Shown here piece after piece: positions 26,095 to 36,240 of a stretch of DNA of 64,000 nucleotides. A program made the translations under genes and the position numbers. Positions within the stretch are counted from its first letter, which is position 1, and each line of letters begins with the position of its first letter. Location: NCBI RefSeq assembly GCF_000737705.1, contig NZ_JPRH01000002.1, positions 124,001 through 188,000 on the forward strand, written 5' to 3'. This stretch comes from Chryseobacterium soli (GTDB taxonomy: Bacteria; Bacteroidota; Bacteroidia; Flavobacteriales; Weeksellaceae). The notes below the pieces were generated by a model that saw nothing but the letters and a program-made list of their open reading frames with translations, was not told the origin of the DNA and ran no database searches.

Positions 26095-26913
26095 ATGAAA
26101 AGTAAGATATTGATTATATTACTAGCATTTTGGCTAGTTTCATGCAAAACAAATCCTAATACAAAAAATGATCTGAACTATATGCAGAACATAGAACAAG
26201 TAGCTGTAGAAGCTTCTACTAGAAATTCTAGTTCTACTATTCAACCGGGAGATCAACTCGTTATATTGGTGACGGCAAAAGATATGGATGTTGTGAAGCC
26301 TTTTAATCAAAACTATTCTTCATCTGAAACTATTCAGAACAATACTTTTGCTGGCGGAAATACTCCTACCCAAGGCACAACTAACATTGCAGGACCTACT
26401 TATATTGTAGATAATGAAGGAAATATAGATTTTCCTATAATAGGGAAACTTAATACTTCCGGAAAAACATTTACCGAATTTAAAGATGTGCTTAAAAGTG
26501 AAATGGCTCGTTATGTTATTAACCCTACAATAAACTTAAGAATTTCGAATTTTAAAATTACAGTTTTAGGAGAAGTAAACAGGCAGGGAGATTATGTAAT
26601 TTCAAATGGACAAGCTACAATTTTAAATGCATTAGGAATGGCTGGAGATTTAACAATGTATGGTAAGAGGGATGATGTTTTGGTCATTAGAACTGAAAAT
26701 GGACAAATAATTCATGGCAAGATAAATTTACAAGATGCCAATTTAATTAATTCACCTTATTATAATTTGAAGCAAGGGGATGCTATCATTGTAGCTTCTA
26801 ATAATACAAAGGATTTAGCATCTAAACAAAACCCAAATACGACATTCTACATAACTGCACTTTCAATTGCCATTACAGCTGCCGCTGTTGTAGTAAGTTT
26901 AATCAAGAAGTAA
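26095..26913 (+). CDS. polysaccharide export outer-membrane lipoprotein (Wza-like)
   Basis: A 272-residue lipoprotein: signal peptide with lipobox LVSC, lipidated at C17. A Poly_export domain starts near [13 protein letters not shown] (about 48) and continues [17 protein letters not shown]; an SLBB domain follows at about 155-240 ([26 protein letters not shown]). A hydrophobic C-terminal helix at about 250-270 ([20 protein letters not shown]) probably forms the outer-membrane pore. The insertion rich in N, T and S at about 75-100 is unusual. It works with the Wzc-like kinase encoded seven bases downstream. Confidence 0.92.
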   Translation: MKSKILIILLAFWLVSCKTNPNTKNDLNYMQNIEQVAVEASTRNSSSTIQPGDQLVILVTAKDMDVVKPFNQNYSSSETIQNNTFAGGNTPTQGTTNIAGPTYIVDNEGNIDFPIIGKLNTSGKTFTEFKDVLKSEMARYVINPTINLRISNFKITVLGEVNRQGDYVISNGQATILNALGMAGDLTMYGKRDDVLVIRTENGQIIHGKINLQDANLINSPYYNLKQGDAIIVASNNTKDLASKQNPNTTFYITALSIAITAAAVVVSLIKK

Positions 26914-26920
26914 AAAATTA

Positions 26921-29323
26921 ATGGACAGCCAAAAAACTCTGAATTTATCACAAACGGAAGATTTAAAAAGTATTGATATTAATGAAGTTATCAGACCCTA
27001 TTTAAGAAATTGGCCATGGTTTGTTATTTCAGTTCTATTATGTACTCTTATAACTTATTTTGCTTTAAAATTTGTAACGCCAGTTTATAGTGTAAAAACT
27101 ACAATACTTATAAAAGATTCCAAAGGCTCTCAAACTACTACCGTGAGTGATGTTGGAATACTTCAAGATTTATCTGGATTCGGAGGAATGAAAACGAATA
27201 GTGTAGATAATGAAATTGAGATTTTAAAATCTAAGAAACTGATGAGAGATGTTGTGAAATCTCAAAATATGCAGGTTGATATTTTCTCAAAAAATAAAAT
27301 CGGAAGTGTTGAATTATATAAAAGCTCTTCTCCGGTTAGTATTAAAGTCGTTTCAGAAAAGCCTTTGGCTAAGTTTCCTGAAGAGCCAATTAATTTGACA
27401 ATAAAAGGAAATGAGTTACATCTTTTTTCAGATGAAATTGGAAAAGAAATCGTTTCAAAATTTGGAACAACTATAAATTTACCATTTGCAACCATTATTA
27501 TTATTAAAAATAATGATTTTAACCCTTTAACTGTTAGGGATTTAGATGTAAATGAAATGCAACTCAAAATTTCTACGACAGAAGCTAAAATATCTTATTT
27601 TCAAAGTATTTCTAATGTTGGAGTTGTTAATAAAGATGCTACAGTTTTAGGACTGGGATTAAATTATCCTCAAACAGAAAAAGCTATTGATATTCTAAAT
27701 GCACTAGTATTAGCTTATAATAATGATGCGATTACTGATAAGAACTTAGAATCTAAAAAAACTTTGGATTTTATCGAAGATAGAATAAAAAAACTTTCAG
27801 GAGAGCTAGGTGAAGTAGAGAATCAAAAAGAAAATTTTAAAACAAAAAATAATCTTACGGATCTTGAAACTGAAGCAAAAATAGATTTAGAAAGTTCAGC
27901 TGCCGCAAGAGCAAAACAACTGGATGTTGATGCTCAGCTGGAATTGACAAATTCTTTGATTGGTTTCGTTTCAAAACAAGGACAGTTTCAGGTTCTACCA
28001 TCTAATGTTGGTTTAAACAGTCCTGAAGCTGCTGCTGGAATTTCCACTTATAATCAGCTTATCATGCAGCGTAATAGGTTATTGGAATCGGCTACGCCAG
28101 AAAACCCTACAGTAATTGATGTTACGAAGCAAATTGGTGCGATGCGTACAACAATAATGCAGAGTTTACAAAGGAATAAAGACGGTCTAGAGTTAACTAA
28201 AAATGAATATTTAGGAGAACAAAGTAAAGTTTCCAGTAAAATATCTAAACTTCCTTCTATTGAGAAGCTTTTTAGAGGAATTGAAAGGCAGCAGCAAATT
28301 AAAGAAAACCTGTATCTTCTTCTTTTACAAAAAAGAGAGGAAACAGCTATAGGGCTATCGATTACTGCTCCAAAAGCAAGAGTGATAGATACAGCATACG
28401 CTTCCAGTGCACCTGTTTCCCCGAAGAAAAATATAATACTTCTTGGGGCCTTGGCAGTTGGCCTTCTTATTCCTTTTATTATTATCTATTTGTCAGAATT
28501 ATTAAATAATAAGGTAATCACCAAGCATGATTTGGAAAAACTTGTTCATGCACCTGTAATTGCAGAACTGCCAAGCTTGGAGAAGGGAGACTCCGATATA
28601 GTAAGGATGAATGATGTTACTCCTATGGCAGAGGCATTTAGAATTTTGATTACTAATATGAATTTTATGCTTCCTAAGGATAATAAGAAAGGAAAAGTCG
28701 TTTTCGTGACTTCGACAGTAAAAGGGGAAGGGAAAACATTTGCATCTGTTAATTTAGCTTTAACGTTAGCGAATCCAAAGAAAAAGACAATTATTATTGG
28801 ATCAGATATTCGAAATCCTCAATTACAACGATATAATACGGCAAGAAAAGGCTTGGCTGGTCTTACTGAATATTTGTATTCTGATCAGGCTAATCTGGAT
28901 GAAATTATTCATGTATCTTCTTTTAATCCAAATTTAGATGTAATTTATTCAGGGATGATTCCTCCAAATCCTACTGAATTATTATCAAATGGAAAATATG
29001 AAATATTATTAGATCAACTTAAATTAAAGTATGATTATATAATATTAGATACTGCACCATTATTGCTTGTTACAGATACATTCCTGATCGCAGAGTTTGC
29101 GGATGTTACTATTTATGTTTCAAGATCGAAGTACACTGAAAAAGCATTATTAGAATTTGCGAATAGTAATATCGATCAAAAGAAAATTAAAAATGTAGGC
29201 TTTGTATTAAATGATGTAAGTAGAGAGAATTTGGGATACAGCAATAAATATGGTTATGGCTATAATAATCATATAGAACAAACATGTTTGGAGAAAATTA
29301 AAAATAAATTCACAAAAAGATGA
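26921..29323 (+). CDS. polysaccharide co-polymerase / tyrosine autokinase (Wzc-like)
   Basis: An 800-residue inner-membrane protein that controls polymer length and export. It has a Wzz domain with an N-terminal helix (about 35-55), a long coiled-coil periplasmic part, a second helix near 505-522 ([20 protein letters not shown]), and a cytosolic BY-kinase domain: Walker [10 protein letters not shown] ending near residue 606, Walker A' [10 protein letters not shown], and Walker [10 protein letters not shown]. The C-terminus has a tyrosine cluster ([11 protein letters not shown]) suited to autophosphorylation. Its stop overlaps the next start by four bases. Confidence 0.93.
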   Translation: MDSQKTLNLSQTEDLKSIDINEVIRPYLRNWPWFVISVLLCTLITYFALKFVTPVYSVKTTILIKDSKGSQTTTVSDVGILQDLSGFGGMKTNSVDNEIEILKSKKLMRDVVKSQNMQVDIFSKNKIGSVELYKSSSPVSIKVVSEKPLAKFPEEPINLTIKGNELHLFSDEIGKEIVSKFGTTINLPFATIIIIKNNDFNPLTVRDLDVNEMQLKISTTEAKISYFQSISNVGVVNKDATVLGLGLNYPQTEKAIDILNALVLAYNNDAITDKNLESKKTLDFIEDRIKKLSGELGEVENQKENFKTKNNLTDLETEAKIDLESSAAARAKQLDVDAQLELTNSLIGFVSKQGQFQVLPSNVGLNSPEAAAGISTYNQLIMQRNRLLESATPENPTVIDVTKQIGAMRTTIMQSLQRNKDGLELTKNEYLGEQSKVSSKISKLPSIEKLFRGIERQQQIKENLYLLLLQKREETAIGLSITAPKARVIDTAYASSAPVSPKKNIILLGALAVGLLIPFIIIYLSELLNNKVITKHDLEKLVHAPVIAELPSLEKGDSDIVRMNDVTPMAEAFRILITNMNFMLPKDNKKGKVVFVTSTVKGEGKTFASVNLALTLANPKKKTIIIGSDIRNPQLQRYNTARKGLAGLTEYLYSDQANLDEIIHVSSFNPNLDVIYSGMIPPNPTELLSNGKYEILLDQLKLKYDYIILDTAPLLLVTDTFLIAEFADVTIYVSRSKYTEKALLEFANSNIDQKKIKNVGFVLNDVSRENLGYSNKYGYGYNNHIEQTCLEKIKNKFTKR

Positions 29324-30612
29324 AACCATATAGAATAGCAGTTGTAGGACAGGGATATGTAGGGCTGCCTCTGTCCCTAGAATTTGCTAAACATTATCCA
29401 GTGTTAGGATTTGATATAAATGATCAAAGAGTAACAGAACTTAATAATGGAATGGATAATACATTAGAAGCAGATATAGAAAAGCTGGATAATGGATTGA
29501 AAAAATTTGAAGAGACAGAAGGTAAATTAGGATACAAAGCAACAAGTAAATTATCTGATATAGTAGAAGCTAATATTTATATAGTTACAGTTCCTACACC
29601 TATTGACAAATATAATGCTCCAGATTTAAGACCTTTAATCTCTGCATCAAAAATGCTTGGCGAAATTATAAAAACAGGAGATATTATTATTTATGAATCA
29701 ACGGTTTTCCCTGGCTGTACTGAAGAAGAATGTGTTCCTATTCTCGAAGAATATTCAGGTCTTGTATTCAATTTAGATTTTTTTGTTGGCTATTCCCCTG
29801 AAAGAATTAACCCTGGAGATAAAATTAATACACTTACGAGTGTTAAAAAAGTAACTTCTGGGTCTACTGAAGAAATTGCTCAGGAAGTTAATAATCTATA
29901 TAAGAAAATCATTACGGCTGGAACACATAAAGCACCAAGTATAAAAGTAGCGGAAGCTTCTAAGGCCATAGAAAATGCTCAACGTGATGTAAATATTTCA
30001 TTTGTTAATGAATTGGCTCTGATCTTTGATAGAATAGGGATTGATACCCATGATGTTTTGGAAGCTGCCGGAACGAAATATAATTTCCTTAAGTATAAAC
30101 CTGGACTGGTTGGTGGTCATTGTATATCTGTAGATCCATACTATTTAGCCCATAAAGCAGAACAACTCGGTTATCACCCAGATGTTATTTTATCAGGAAG
30201 AAGGGTGAATGATTCAATTGCCAAGTTTATAGCGTCTAAAGTTGTTAAACTTTTAATTGCAAAAGGGGGAATTATAAAAGATTCAAACGCTTTAATATTA
30301 GGTGTGACATTTAAAGAAAACTGTCCTGATGTCAGAAATACAAAGGTAGTCGATATATATTCAGAATTAATTGATTTTGGTATCAAAGTAGATATATACG
30401 ATCCTTGGGCAAGCAAAGAAGAGGTTCGTCAAGAATATAATGTAGAACTTATAGATAGACTTAATGATGGAAAAAAATATGATTCCATTATTCTTGCTGT
30501 GTCTCATAATGAATTTTTGAAACTGGATATTCAGAAAATTAAAACAGATAATGGTGTTGTATTTGATGCAAAGGCATGTTTAGATAGAACGATGGTAGAT
30601 GCAAGATTATAA
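29320..30612 (+). CDS. nucleotide-sugar 6-dehydrogenase (TviB/WbpA-like)
   Basis: A 430-residue UDP-HexNAc dehydrogenase. The N-terminal NAD motif is [11 protein letters not shown] (8-18); VTVPTPID and the [16 protein letters not shown] segment mark the TviB/WbpA branch; the catalytic cysteine sits in [15 protein letters not shown]; a C-terminal NAD-like domain contains [15 protein letters not shown]. Such enzymes oxidise UDP-GlcNAc or UDP-GalNAc to the uronic acid, so an acidic amino sugar is probable in the polymer. It overlaps the kinase gene by four bases. Confidence 0.9.
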   Translation: MKPYRIAVVGQGYVGLPLSLEFAKHYPVLGFDINDQRVTELNNGMDNTLEADIEKLDNGLKKFEETEGKLGYKATSKLSDIVEANIYIVTVPTPIDKYNAPDLRPLISASKMLGEIIKTGDIIIYESTVFPGCTEEECVPILEEYSGLVFNLDFFVGYSPERINPGDKINTLTSVKKVTSGSTEEIAQEVNNLYKKIITAGTHKAPSIKVAEASKAIENAQRDVNISFVNELALIFDRIGIDTHDVLEAAGTKYNFLKYKPGLVGGHCISVDPYYLAHKAEQLGYHPDVILSGRRVNDSIAKFIASKVVKLLIAKGGIIKDSNALILGVTFKENCPDVRNTKVVDIYSELIDFGIKVDIYDPWASKEEVRQEYNVELIDRLNDGKKYDSIILAVSHNEFLKLDIQKIKTDNGVVFDAKACLDRTMVDARL

Positions 30613-30664
30613 AACTTTATTTGCCCATTCCAATATATCCCATTAAATAAAAAAATAAACAAAT

Positions 30665-31687
30665 ATGTTAAAAGATAAAGTATTATTAATTACAGGAGGA
30701 ACTGGTTCTTTTGGAAATGCAATGCTTAAAGGATTTCTTAATTCTGACCTTAAAGAAATAAGAATCTTTTCAAGAGATGAGAAAAAGCAGGAAGATATGC
30801 GTATCGAATATAAAAATGACAAATTAAATTTTGTTATTGGAGATGTTCGAGATTTCGACAGTATTAATAATGCAATGAAAGGAGTAAGCTTCGTTTTTCA
30901 CGCAGCGGCACTAAAACAAGTACCATCGTGTGAATTTTATCCGATGCAAGCCATTCAAACCAATATACTTGGAGCAGAAAATGTACTCGAAGCTGCAGCA
31001 AGGAATAATGTGGAAAGAGTAGTTGTTCTAAGTACAGACAAAGCTGTTTATCCCATAAATACAATGGGAATGTCCAAAGCAATAATGGAAAAACTGTCAG
31101 TTTCTAAAGCTAGAGATCCTAGAGTCCAAGCTGTAAATGCTGTATACACGGCAACCAGATATGGAAATGTTATGTGCTCCAGAGGATCTATTATTCCGTT
31201 ATTTATTAAACAAATAAAAGAGGGAAAACCATTGACTATTACAAATCCTAAAATGACAAGATTTATGATGTCTCTTGATGATTCTGTTGAGTTGGTTTTA
31301 TTTGCTTTTGAAAATGGAAATCCTGGAGATATTTTTGTTCAAAAATCCCCGGGTGCAACTATAGAAACCTTAGCCATAGCATTAAAAGAATTATTTTCAG
31401 CTAATAATGAAATTCAAATTATTGGAGAGCGTCACGCAGAAAAAATGTATGAAACATTATGTGCTAAAGAAGAAATGGCAAAAGCTGAAGATCTTGGTGA
31501 TTTCTATCGTATTCCTGCAGATCTGCGAGATCTGAACTATACTAAATATGTACAAACAGATGGTCCAAAACTTAGTGTAGAAGAATATAATTCGGATAAC
31601 ACAGAACTACTTGATGTTGAAAAGCTTAAAAAACTTTTATTGACCCTGGAATATGTTCAACAAGAATTAAATCTGATCACCAAATAA
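30665..31687 (+). CDS. UDP-GlcNAc 4,6-dehydratase/5-epimerase (FnlA/CapE/WbjB-like)
   Basis: A 340-residue soluble SDR enzyme. It shows TGGTGSFGNAML near 10-21, HAAALKQVPSCE, the active-site NTMGMSKAIMEK with Met-xxx-Lys, and RYGNVMCSRGSIIPLF, which is typical of the FnlA/CapE/WbjB group and of related PseB-like enzymes. The product would be a 4-keto-6-deoxy-hexosamine. The usual partners FnlB and FnlC for L-FucNAc are not in the window; instead two DegT-family genes follow, so a 4-amino sugar is an alternative fate (inferred). Confidence 0.88.
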   Translation: MLKDKVLLITGGTGSFGNAMLKGFLNSDLKEIRIFSRDEKKQEDMRIEYKNDKLNFVIGDVRDFDSINNAMKGVSFVFHAAALKQVPSCEFYPMQAIQTNILGAENVLEAAARNNVERVVVLSTDKAVYPINTMGMSKAIMEKLSVSKARDPRVQAVNAVYTATRYGNVMCSRGSIIPLFIKQIKEGKPLTITNPKMTRFMMSLDDSVELVLFAFENGNPGDIFVQKSPGATIETLAIALKELFSANNEIQIIGERHAEKMYETLCAKEEMAKAEDLGDFYRIPADLRDLNYTKYVQTDGPKLSVEEYNSDNTELLDVEKLKKLLLTLEYVQQELNLITK

Positions 31688-31700
31688 TTAAAATAGAAAT

Positions 31701-32789
31701 ATGATTCCTATAGTAAAACCGTATTTACCACCTGCTGAAGATTTAATGCCGGCAATACAAGAAACTTTATATAGCGGATATATAGCTGAAGGAGAAAAAG
31801 TTTATGAATTCGAAAAAGAATTTGGAGAGTACATAGGAAACCCACTTGCTCTGTCTCTTAATTCAGGTACTGCTGCTTTGCATATAGCTCTATTAATGGT
31901 TGGAATACAGCCAGGAGATGAAGTTATAAGTACGGTTCTTACAGCTGAACCTACTAACGTTGCTATAAAACTTGTTGGAGGTAAAGTAGTTTGGGCTGAT
32001 GTACAAAAAAATACAGGACTACTGGATCCAGTAAGTGTAAGAAGTAAAATTACTGCTAAAACTAAAGCTATTTTACTTGTACATTATGCCGGAATGGTAT
32101 GTGATATGGATGAGTTTAATAAAATTTCGGAAGAATTCAATATCCCAATAATCGAAGATGCAGCTCATGCAATGGGGGCAAAATATAATGGGGAAATGAT
32201 TGGAAATAATTCTGCATATACGATTTTTTCCTTGCAGGCTATAAAGCATATGACTACTGTGGATGGAGGCTTTTTGACTGTAAAAAGCGAAGATAAATAT
32301 AACCAAGGAAGATTACTGAGATGGTTTGGTTTGGATAAGAAAGTAGCTAGGCTTGAAAATGATATTAAATTCCCAGGCTATAAGTATCACATGAATAATG
32401 TGAATGCTACTATTGGTCTTATACAAATGAAATATGTAAGAGATATAATTGGTAAATATATTTCAAATGGTAAATTTTTCGATACAGCATTAGAAAATAC
32501 TTCCGGAATACAACTGTTAGATTATAATCCAAATACAGATCCCTCTTATTGGTTATATACCATGAAAGTAGATGATAGGGAAAATTTTATTAAGATGATG
32601 GCCGATAATGGAATTACAGCATCAGAACTTCATCTTCGTAATGACAGACATTCCTTGTTTAAAGAATCTGAAACGGAATTACCTGTTTTTGATGATTTTT
32701 ATAAAAAAATGGTACATATACCTTGTGGATGGTGGATAGATGAGGATACCCGTAATACAATTGCTGAAGTAATTAAAAAAGGATGGTAA
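31701..32789 (+). CDS. DegT-family sugar aminotransferase
   Basis: A 362-residue PLP aminotransferase with intact catalytic parts: SLNSGTAALHIAL at 52-64, D153 in IIEDAAHAMGA, and Schiff-base K182 in SLQAIKHMTTVDGG. It begins MIPIVKPYLPP and ends with an HIPCGWW segment, features shared with the following gene, which is a diverged paralog starting at the next base after its stop. The likely substrate is a 4-keto sugar from the upstream FnlA-like enzyme. The pair may act as a heteromer. Confidence 0.88.
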   Translation: MIPIVKPYLPPAEDLMPAIQETLYSGYIAEGEKVYEFEKEFGEYIGNPLALSLNSGTAALHIALLMVGIQPGDEVISTVLTAEPTNVAIKLVGGKVVWADVQKNTGLLDPVSVRSKITAKTKAILLVHYAGMVCDMDEFNKISEEFNIPIIEDAAHAMGAKYNGEMIGNNSAYTIFSLQAIKHMTTVDGGFLTVKSEDKYNQGRLLRWFGLDKKVARLENDIKFPGYKYHMNNVNATIGLIQMKYVRDIIGKYISNGKFFDTALENTSGIQLLDYNPNTDPSYWLYTMKVDDRENFIKMMADNGITASELHLRNDRHSLFKESETELPVFDDFYKKMVHIPCGWWIDEDTRNTIAEVIKKGW

Positions 32790-33851
32790 ATGATTCCTAT
32801 ATATAAACCCTTTATGCCGGAAAATATTTCAGATAAAATTAATGAAATATTATATTCCGGAAAACTATCTTATGGCAAGATAGGAAAAGAATTTGAACAA
32901 TCTCTTTCTGATTTTATCAGTAATGATAAAATTTTGACGACCACTACTTATAATCAAGCATTATTAATGGCATTATCAGTTTTAGACCTTAAAGCGGGTG
33001 ATGAAATTATTGCGAGTCCGGTAAGTTGCTTAGCCAGTAACCAACCATTTGCAGTTAAAGATCTAAAAATAAATTGGGTTGATGTAGATCCTACTTCAGG
33101 AACAATTGATACTGAGCATTTAAGAAAACTTATTTCTGGAAAAACAAAAGCTATATTTAATAACCTTTTTTGTGGATACGCAGGAGAGTTAGATGATGTT
33201 TATCAGTTAGGTACAGAATTTAATATTCCTGTTGTTGATGATTGTATAGAAGCTTTTGGAACTGAATATAAAGGAAAAAAAACAGGAAATACAGGAGCTG
33301 ATATTACCATTTTTTCTTTTCAGACTGTGAGGTTGCCTAATACAATAGATGGAGGAGCATTGTCTTTTAAAGATAACAAACTATATGAAAAGGCGAGAAT
33401 GATAAGAGATTATGGAATAGACAGATCAAATTTCAGATTACAAAATGGAGAAATCAATCCTGATTGTGATATCACATTAGAAGGATATGGGGCCACAATG
33501 AGTGAGATTAACTCTTTAATCGGAACGGAGCAGATGAAAAATGTTACCAAGCTTTTGGAAAAGCAGAGAAATAATGGTTTAACATGGAACAAAATCTGTG
33601 ACGCAGATCCTAAACTTCAATCACTGAAAGTTAATGAAAATGTTAATCCCAATTTTTGGGTATACGGACTTCTTACAGATAATAAAAATGAGTTTCTTCA
33701 AAAGATGAAAGCAGAGGGTTTCTATTCCACAGGCGTTCATATTAATAATAATGTTTATTCTGTTTTTCAGAATAAAACGGAATTAATTGGAGTAAATGAA
33801 TTTATGAGTAAATATGTGGCTGTACCGTCTGGATGGTGGTTCACCCGTTAA
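32790..33851 (+). CDS. DegT-family protein with Arg replacing the PLP lysine
   Basis: A 353-residue paralog of the preceding aminotransferase, with no gap between the two genes. The position of the Schiff-base lysine is R181 (SFQTVRLPNTIDGG; codon AGG at 33330-33332), and the GTAALH phosphate-binding motif is replaced by YNQALLM. The PLP aspartate D151 remains. The frame is intact and the C-terminal AVPSGWW segment is kept, so it is not simply a decayed copy. It may be a pseudoenzyme partner of its neighbour or have another chemistry, as in ColD, where the lysine is also replaced (by histidine). Confidence 0.8.
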   Translation: MIPIYKPFMPENISDKINEILYSGKLSYGKIGKEFEQSLSDFISNDKILTTTTYNQALLMALSVLDLKAGDEIIASPVSCLASNQPFAVKDLKINWVDVDPTSGTIDTEHLRKLISGKTKAIFNNLFCGYAGELDDVYQLGTEFNIPVVDDCIEAFGTEYKGKKTGNTGADITIFSFQTVRLPNTIDGGALSFKDNKLYEKARMIRDYGIDRSNFRLQNGEINPDCDITLEGYGATMSEINSLIGTEQMKNVTKLLEKQRNNGLTWNKICDADPKLQSLKVNENVNPNFWVYGLLTDNKNEFLQKMKAEGFYSTGVHINNNVYSVFQNKTELIGVNEFMSKYVAVPSGWWFTR

Positions 33852-33872
33852 ATTGAAATAATAATATAATAT

Positions 33873-34727
33873 ATGAGTTCTACAAATCAGATTCATGAAA
33901 CTGCCAAAATTCATAAGAATGTAAGGCTTGGCGAATATAACCGTATAGGGAAAAATGTACTTATTGAAATAGTAGGAAATGATCCGGATGCTGAAGTTGT
34001 AATTGGTGATAATAATATTATTAATGATAATACAAGAATATTTGTTTACAGTTCATTGAATATAGGAGATTGGAACGTTCTGCATAATGATATGTTGTTA
34101 ATGGCAGAACAAGAGATGAAGATTGGACATAATTGCTGGTTTGGACAGAATACTATTCTTGATGCTGCAGGTGGACTTGAAATAGGAAATGGAGTAAGAG
34201 TTGGAATGTACTCACAGATATGGACGCATGTGGCAAGTGGTGAGCAAATAGAAGGCTGTACACTGTACGCAAAGAGAAAAACAACCATTGATGATGATGT
34301 GTGGCTTGTAGGAAGCTGTGTTGTAGGATCTGGCCTGTATTTAGGGAAAAGAAGCACAGCACTTATTAACTCTGTTATAACGAAAGATTTAGAAGCTAAT
34401 AGAGTTTATTCAGGAAGTCCTGCAAAGCTTATGGAAAAAGCAAATTTTTACAAAGATGTAACGCTAGACAAAAAATTTGAAATGCTTAATGGATGGTTGC
34501 AGGAATTCGTTTCATTAAATCAAGATGTACAGATCACATTAGACGAAAAAAGAACAAAGTTATCTGACAGCAATAGTGATGTAGTATTTACCACGGAAGA
34601 AGAAGATAACGCTGAAAAAGGATATTTTTTGTTGCACAATAAAACATTCAATAAGTCAAATTCAGAATTGGAAAGAAGAGTTTATAAGTTCTTGTACAAT
34701 AATAAGGCGAGATTTTTACCTGCTTGA
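33873..34727 (+). CDS. hexapeptide-repeat (left-handed beta-helix) acyltransferase
   Basis: A 284-residue protein whose first 190 residues are hexapeptide repeats (ETAKIHKNVRLGEYNRIGKN, VVIGDNNIIND, LNIGDWNVL, MKIGHNCWFG, GLEIGNGVRVG, ending VYSGSPAKLMEK). The histidine in SQIWTHVASG is the probable catalytic base. The C-terminal 95 residues are helical and charged and are not typical of small acetyltransferases. It probably acetylates or formylates an amino sugar made by the neighbouring aminotransferases. Acceptor and donor cannot be told from the sequence. Confidence 0.8.
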   Translation: MSSTNQIHETAKIHKNVRLGEYNRIGKNVLIEIVGNDPDAEVVIGDNNIINDNTRIFVYSSLNIGDWNVLHNDMLLMAEQEMKIGHNCWFGQNTILDAAGGLEIGNGVRVGMYSQIWTHVASGEQIEGCTLYAKRKTTIDDDVWLVGSCVVGSGLYLGKRSTALINSVITKDLEANRVYSGSPAKLMEKANFYKDVTLDKKFEMLNGWLQEFVSLNQDVQITLDEKRTKLSDSNSDVVFTTEEEDNAEKGYFLLHNKTFNKSNSELERRVYKFLYNNKARFLPA

Positions 34728-34745
34728 TCCTACTTAGAAAAATAG

Positions 34746-36233
34746 ATGAAAAAAAATATTGTTGCAAATTTTATAGGTAAATTTTGGGGTATATTCTCAA
34801 ATTTTATATTTATTCCTTTATATATTAAGTATTTAGGATTTGAAAGCTATTCTATTATAAGCTTTATATTAATTATAGCGGGAATAATTGCAATTTTAGA
34901 TTCTGGACTCACAGCTACCTTATCGAGGGAATTTGCAAGAAATGATAATAAAGAAGAAGACAGAATAAAAATTTATAAAACACTTGAGTCGGTTTATATA
35001 ATAGTTGTTTTGCTATCTATTGTAGGAATAGTCTTGTTTTCAGATATTATCGCAGATAATTGGATTAAGGTTAAATCTTATACACCATCTCAGGTATCTG
35101 GTTTTCTTAAAATTATTAGTATTGATGTAGGTTTTCAACTGTTGCTTAGGTTTTATATGGGAGGCCTGTTTGGCCTTCAAAAGCAGGTGATGGCCAATGT
35201 TTATCAAATGTTGTGGGGAATGTTAAGAAATGGGCTGGTTATTGGGGTAATTATTTACTATCCTGATTTAAATACATTTTTTATCTGGCAGAGTGCTGCT
35301 ACACTTATTTTTACTTTTTTAATGAAAGCTTCTCTTGACAAGATAGTTTATAAAAGAAAAATAAATTTTTTGTTTAGCATAGACAAAAATGTTTTGAAAA
35401 ATGTCTCTCATTTTGCTGGTGGAATGCTATTGATTGCTATAGTAGCAGCCTTCAATACGCAGATGGATAAAATTGTTATTTCTAAACTTTTATCATTAGA
35501 AAGTTTAGGATATTATACCTTAGCAGTTTCGTTGTCTCAAGGGATGCTTGCTATTGCCGGACCTATAGCTACAGCTGTACTTCCAAATTTTACAGCCTAT
35601 TATTCATTAAAAAAAATTACTGAAGCTAAGGATTTGTATAATAAGTATGCATTGTATGTTTCTATCTTAATTTTTACTTTCTTGTCTAATATTATTTTCT
35701 TTACTAAACCATTATTATGGGCATGGACTGGAAATTTAGAAATCGTTAACCATGTATATATAATCTTACCAATTGTAGCTTCAGCTTATGGTTTTGTTAT
35801 GCTTCAGGTAATTCCAGGCCAGGTGGCCATAGCAAATGGATATACAAAGCTAAATAACGTATTGGGAATACTAAGTATATTTATAACGTTTCCCGGATAC
35901 TATTTTTCCATTAAATACTACCAGGCATATGGAGCGGCTGTCGTTTTCCTTTTCGTACAGATTATTTCTACATTTATATATATTTATTTTATAAATAGAA
36001 AATTCATAAAAGAAAACTTGCTGAATAAAATTTTTTTTAAACAGATTTTTATTCCGTTCATTATAGCATTTTTAGTATCTTTTATGCTTTCAAGAATTCC
36101 ACAAATCTTTAGTGAAAGCAGAATTATTTCTTTTATATGGATAGGGATTGCTACCTTTCTAACATTGATGGTCACTTCTGTTATAGTTTTGCCAAGAGAG
36201 GAAATAAAAAGATTTTTTAAATTTAAAAATTAA
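34746..36233 (+). CDS. polysaccharide flippase (Wzx-like, MOP superfamily)
   Basis: A 495-residue polytopic membrane protein with about 12-14 predicted helices and short basic loops. It begins MKKNIVANFIGKFWGIFSNF, a usual start of oligosaccharide flippases, and contains the early segment LDSGLTATLSREFAR common in the family. It should move the undecaprenyl-linked repeat unit across the inner membrane. The polymerase gene lies one gene downstream. Sequence divergence is normal for Wzx, so the call rests on topology, length and context. Confidence 0.87.
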   Translation: MKKNIVANFIGKFWGIFSNFIFIPLYIKYLGFESYSIISFILIIAGIIAILDSGLTATLSREFARNDNKEEDRIKIYKTLESVYIIVVLLSIVGIVLFSDIIADNWIKVKSYTPSQVSGFLKIISIDVGFQLLLRFYMGGLFGLQKQVMANVYQMLWGMLRNGLVIGVIIYYPDLNTFFIWQSAATLIFTFLMKASLDKIVYKRKINFLFSIDKNVLKNVSHFAGGMLLIAIVAAFNTQMDKIVISKLLSLESLGYYTLAVSLSQGMLAIAGPIATAVLPNFTAYYSLKKITEAKDLYNKYALYVSILIFTFLSNIIFFTKPLLWAWTGNLEIVNHVYIILPIVASAYGFVMLQVIPGQVAIANGYTKLNNVLGILSIFITFPGYYFSIKYYQAYGAAVVFLFVQIISTFIYIYFINRKFIKENLLNKIFFKQIFIPFIIAFLVSFMLSRIPQIFSESRIISFIWIGIATFLTLMVTSVIVLPREEIKRFFKFKN

Positions 36234-36240
36234 TTTTGTA

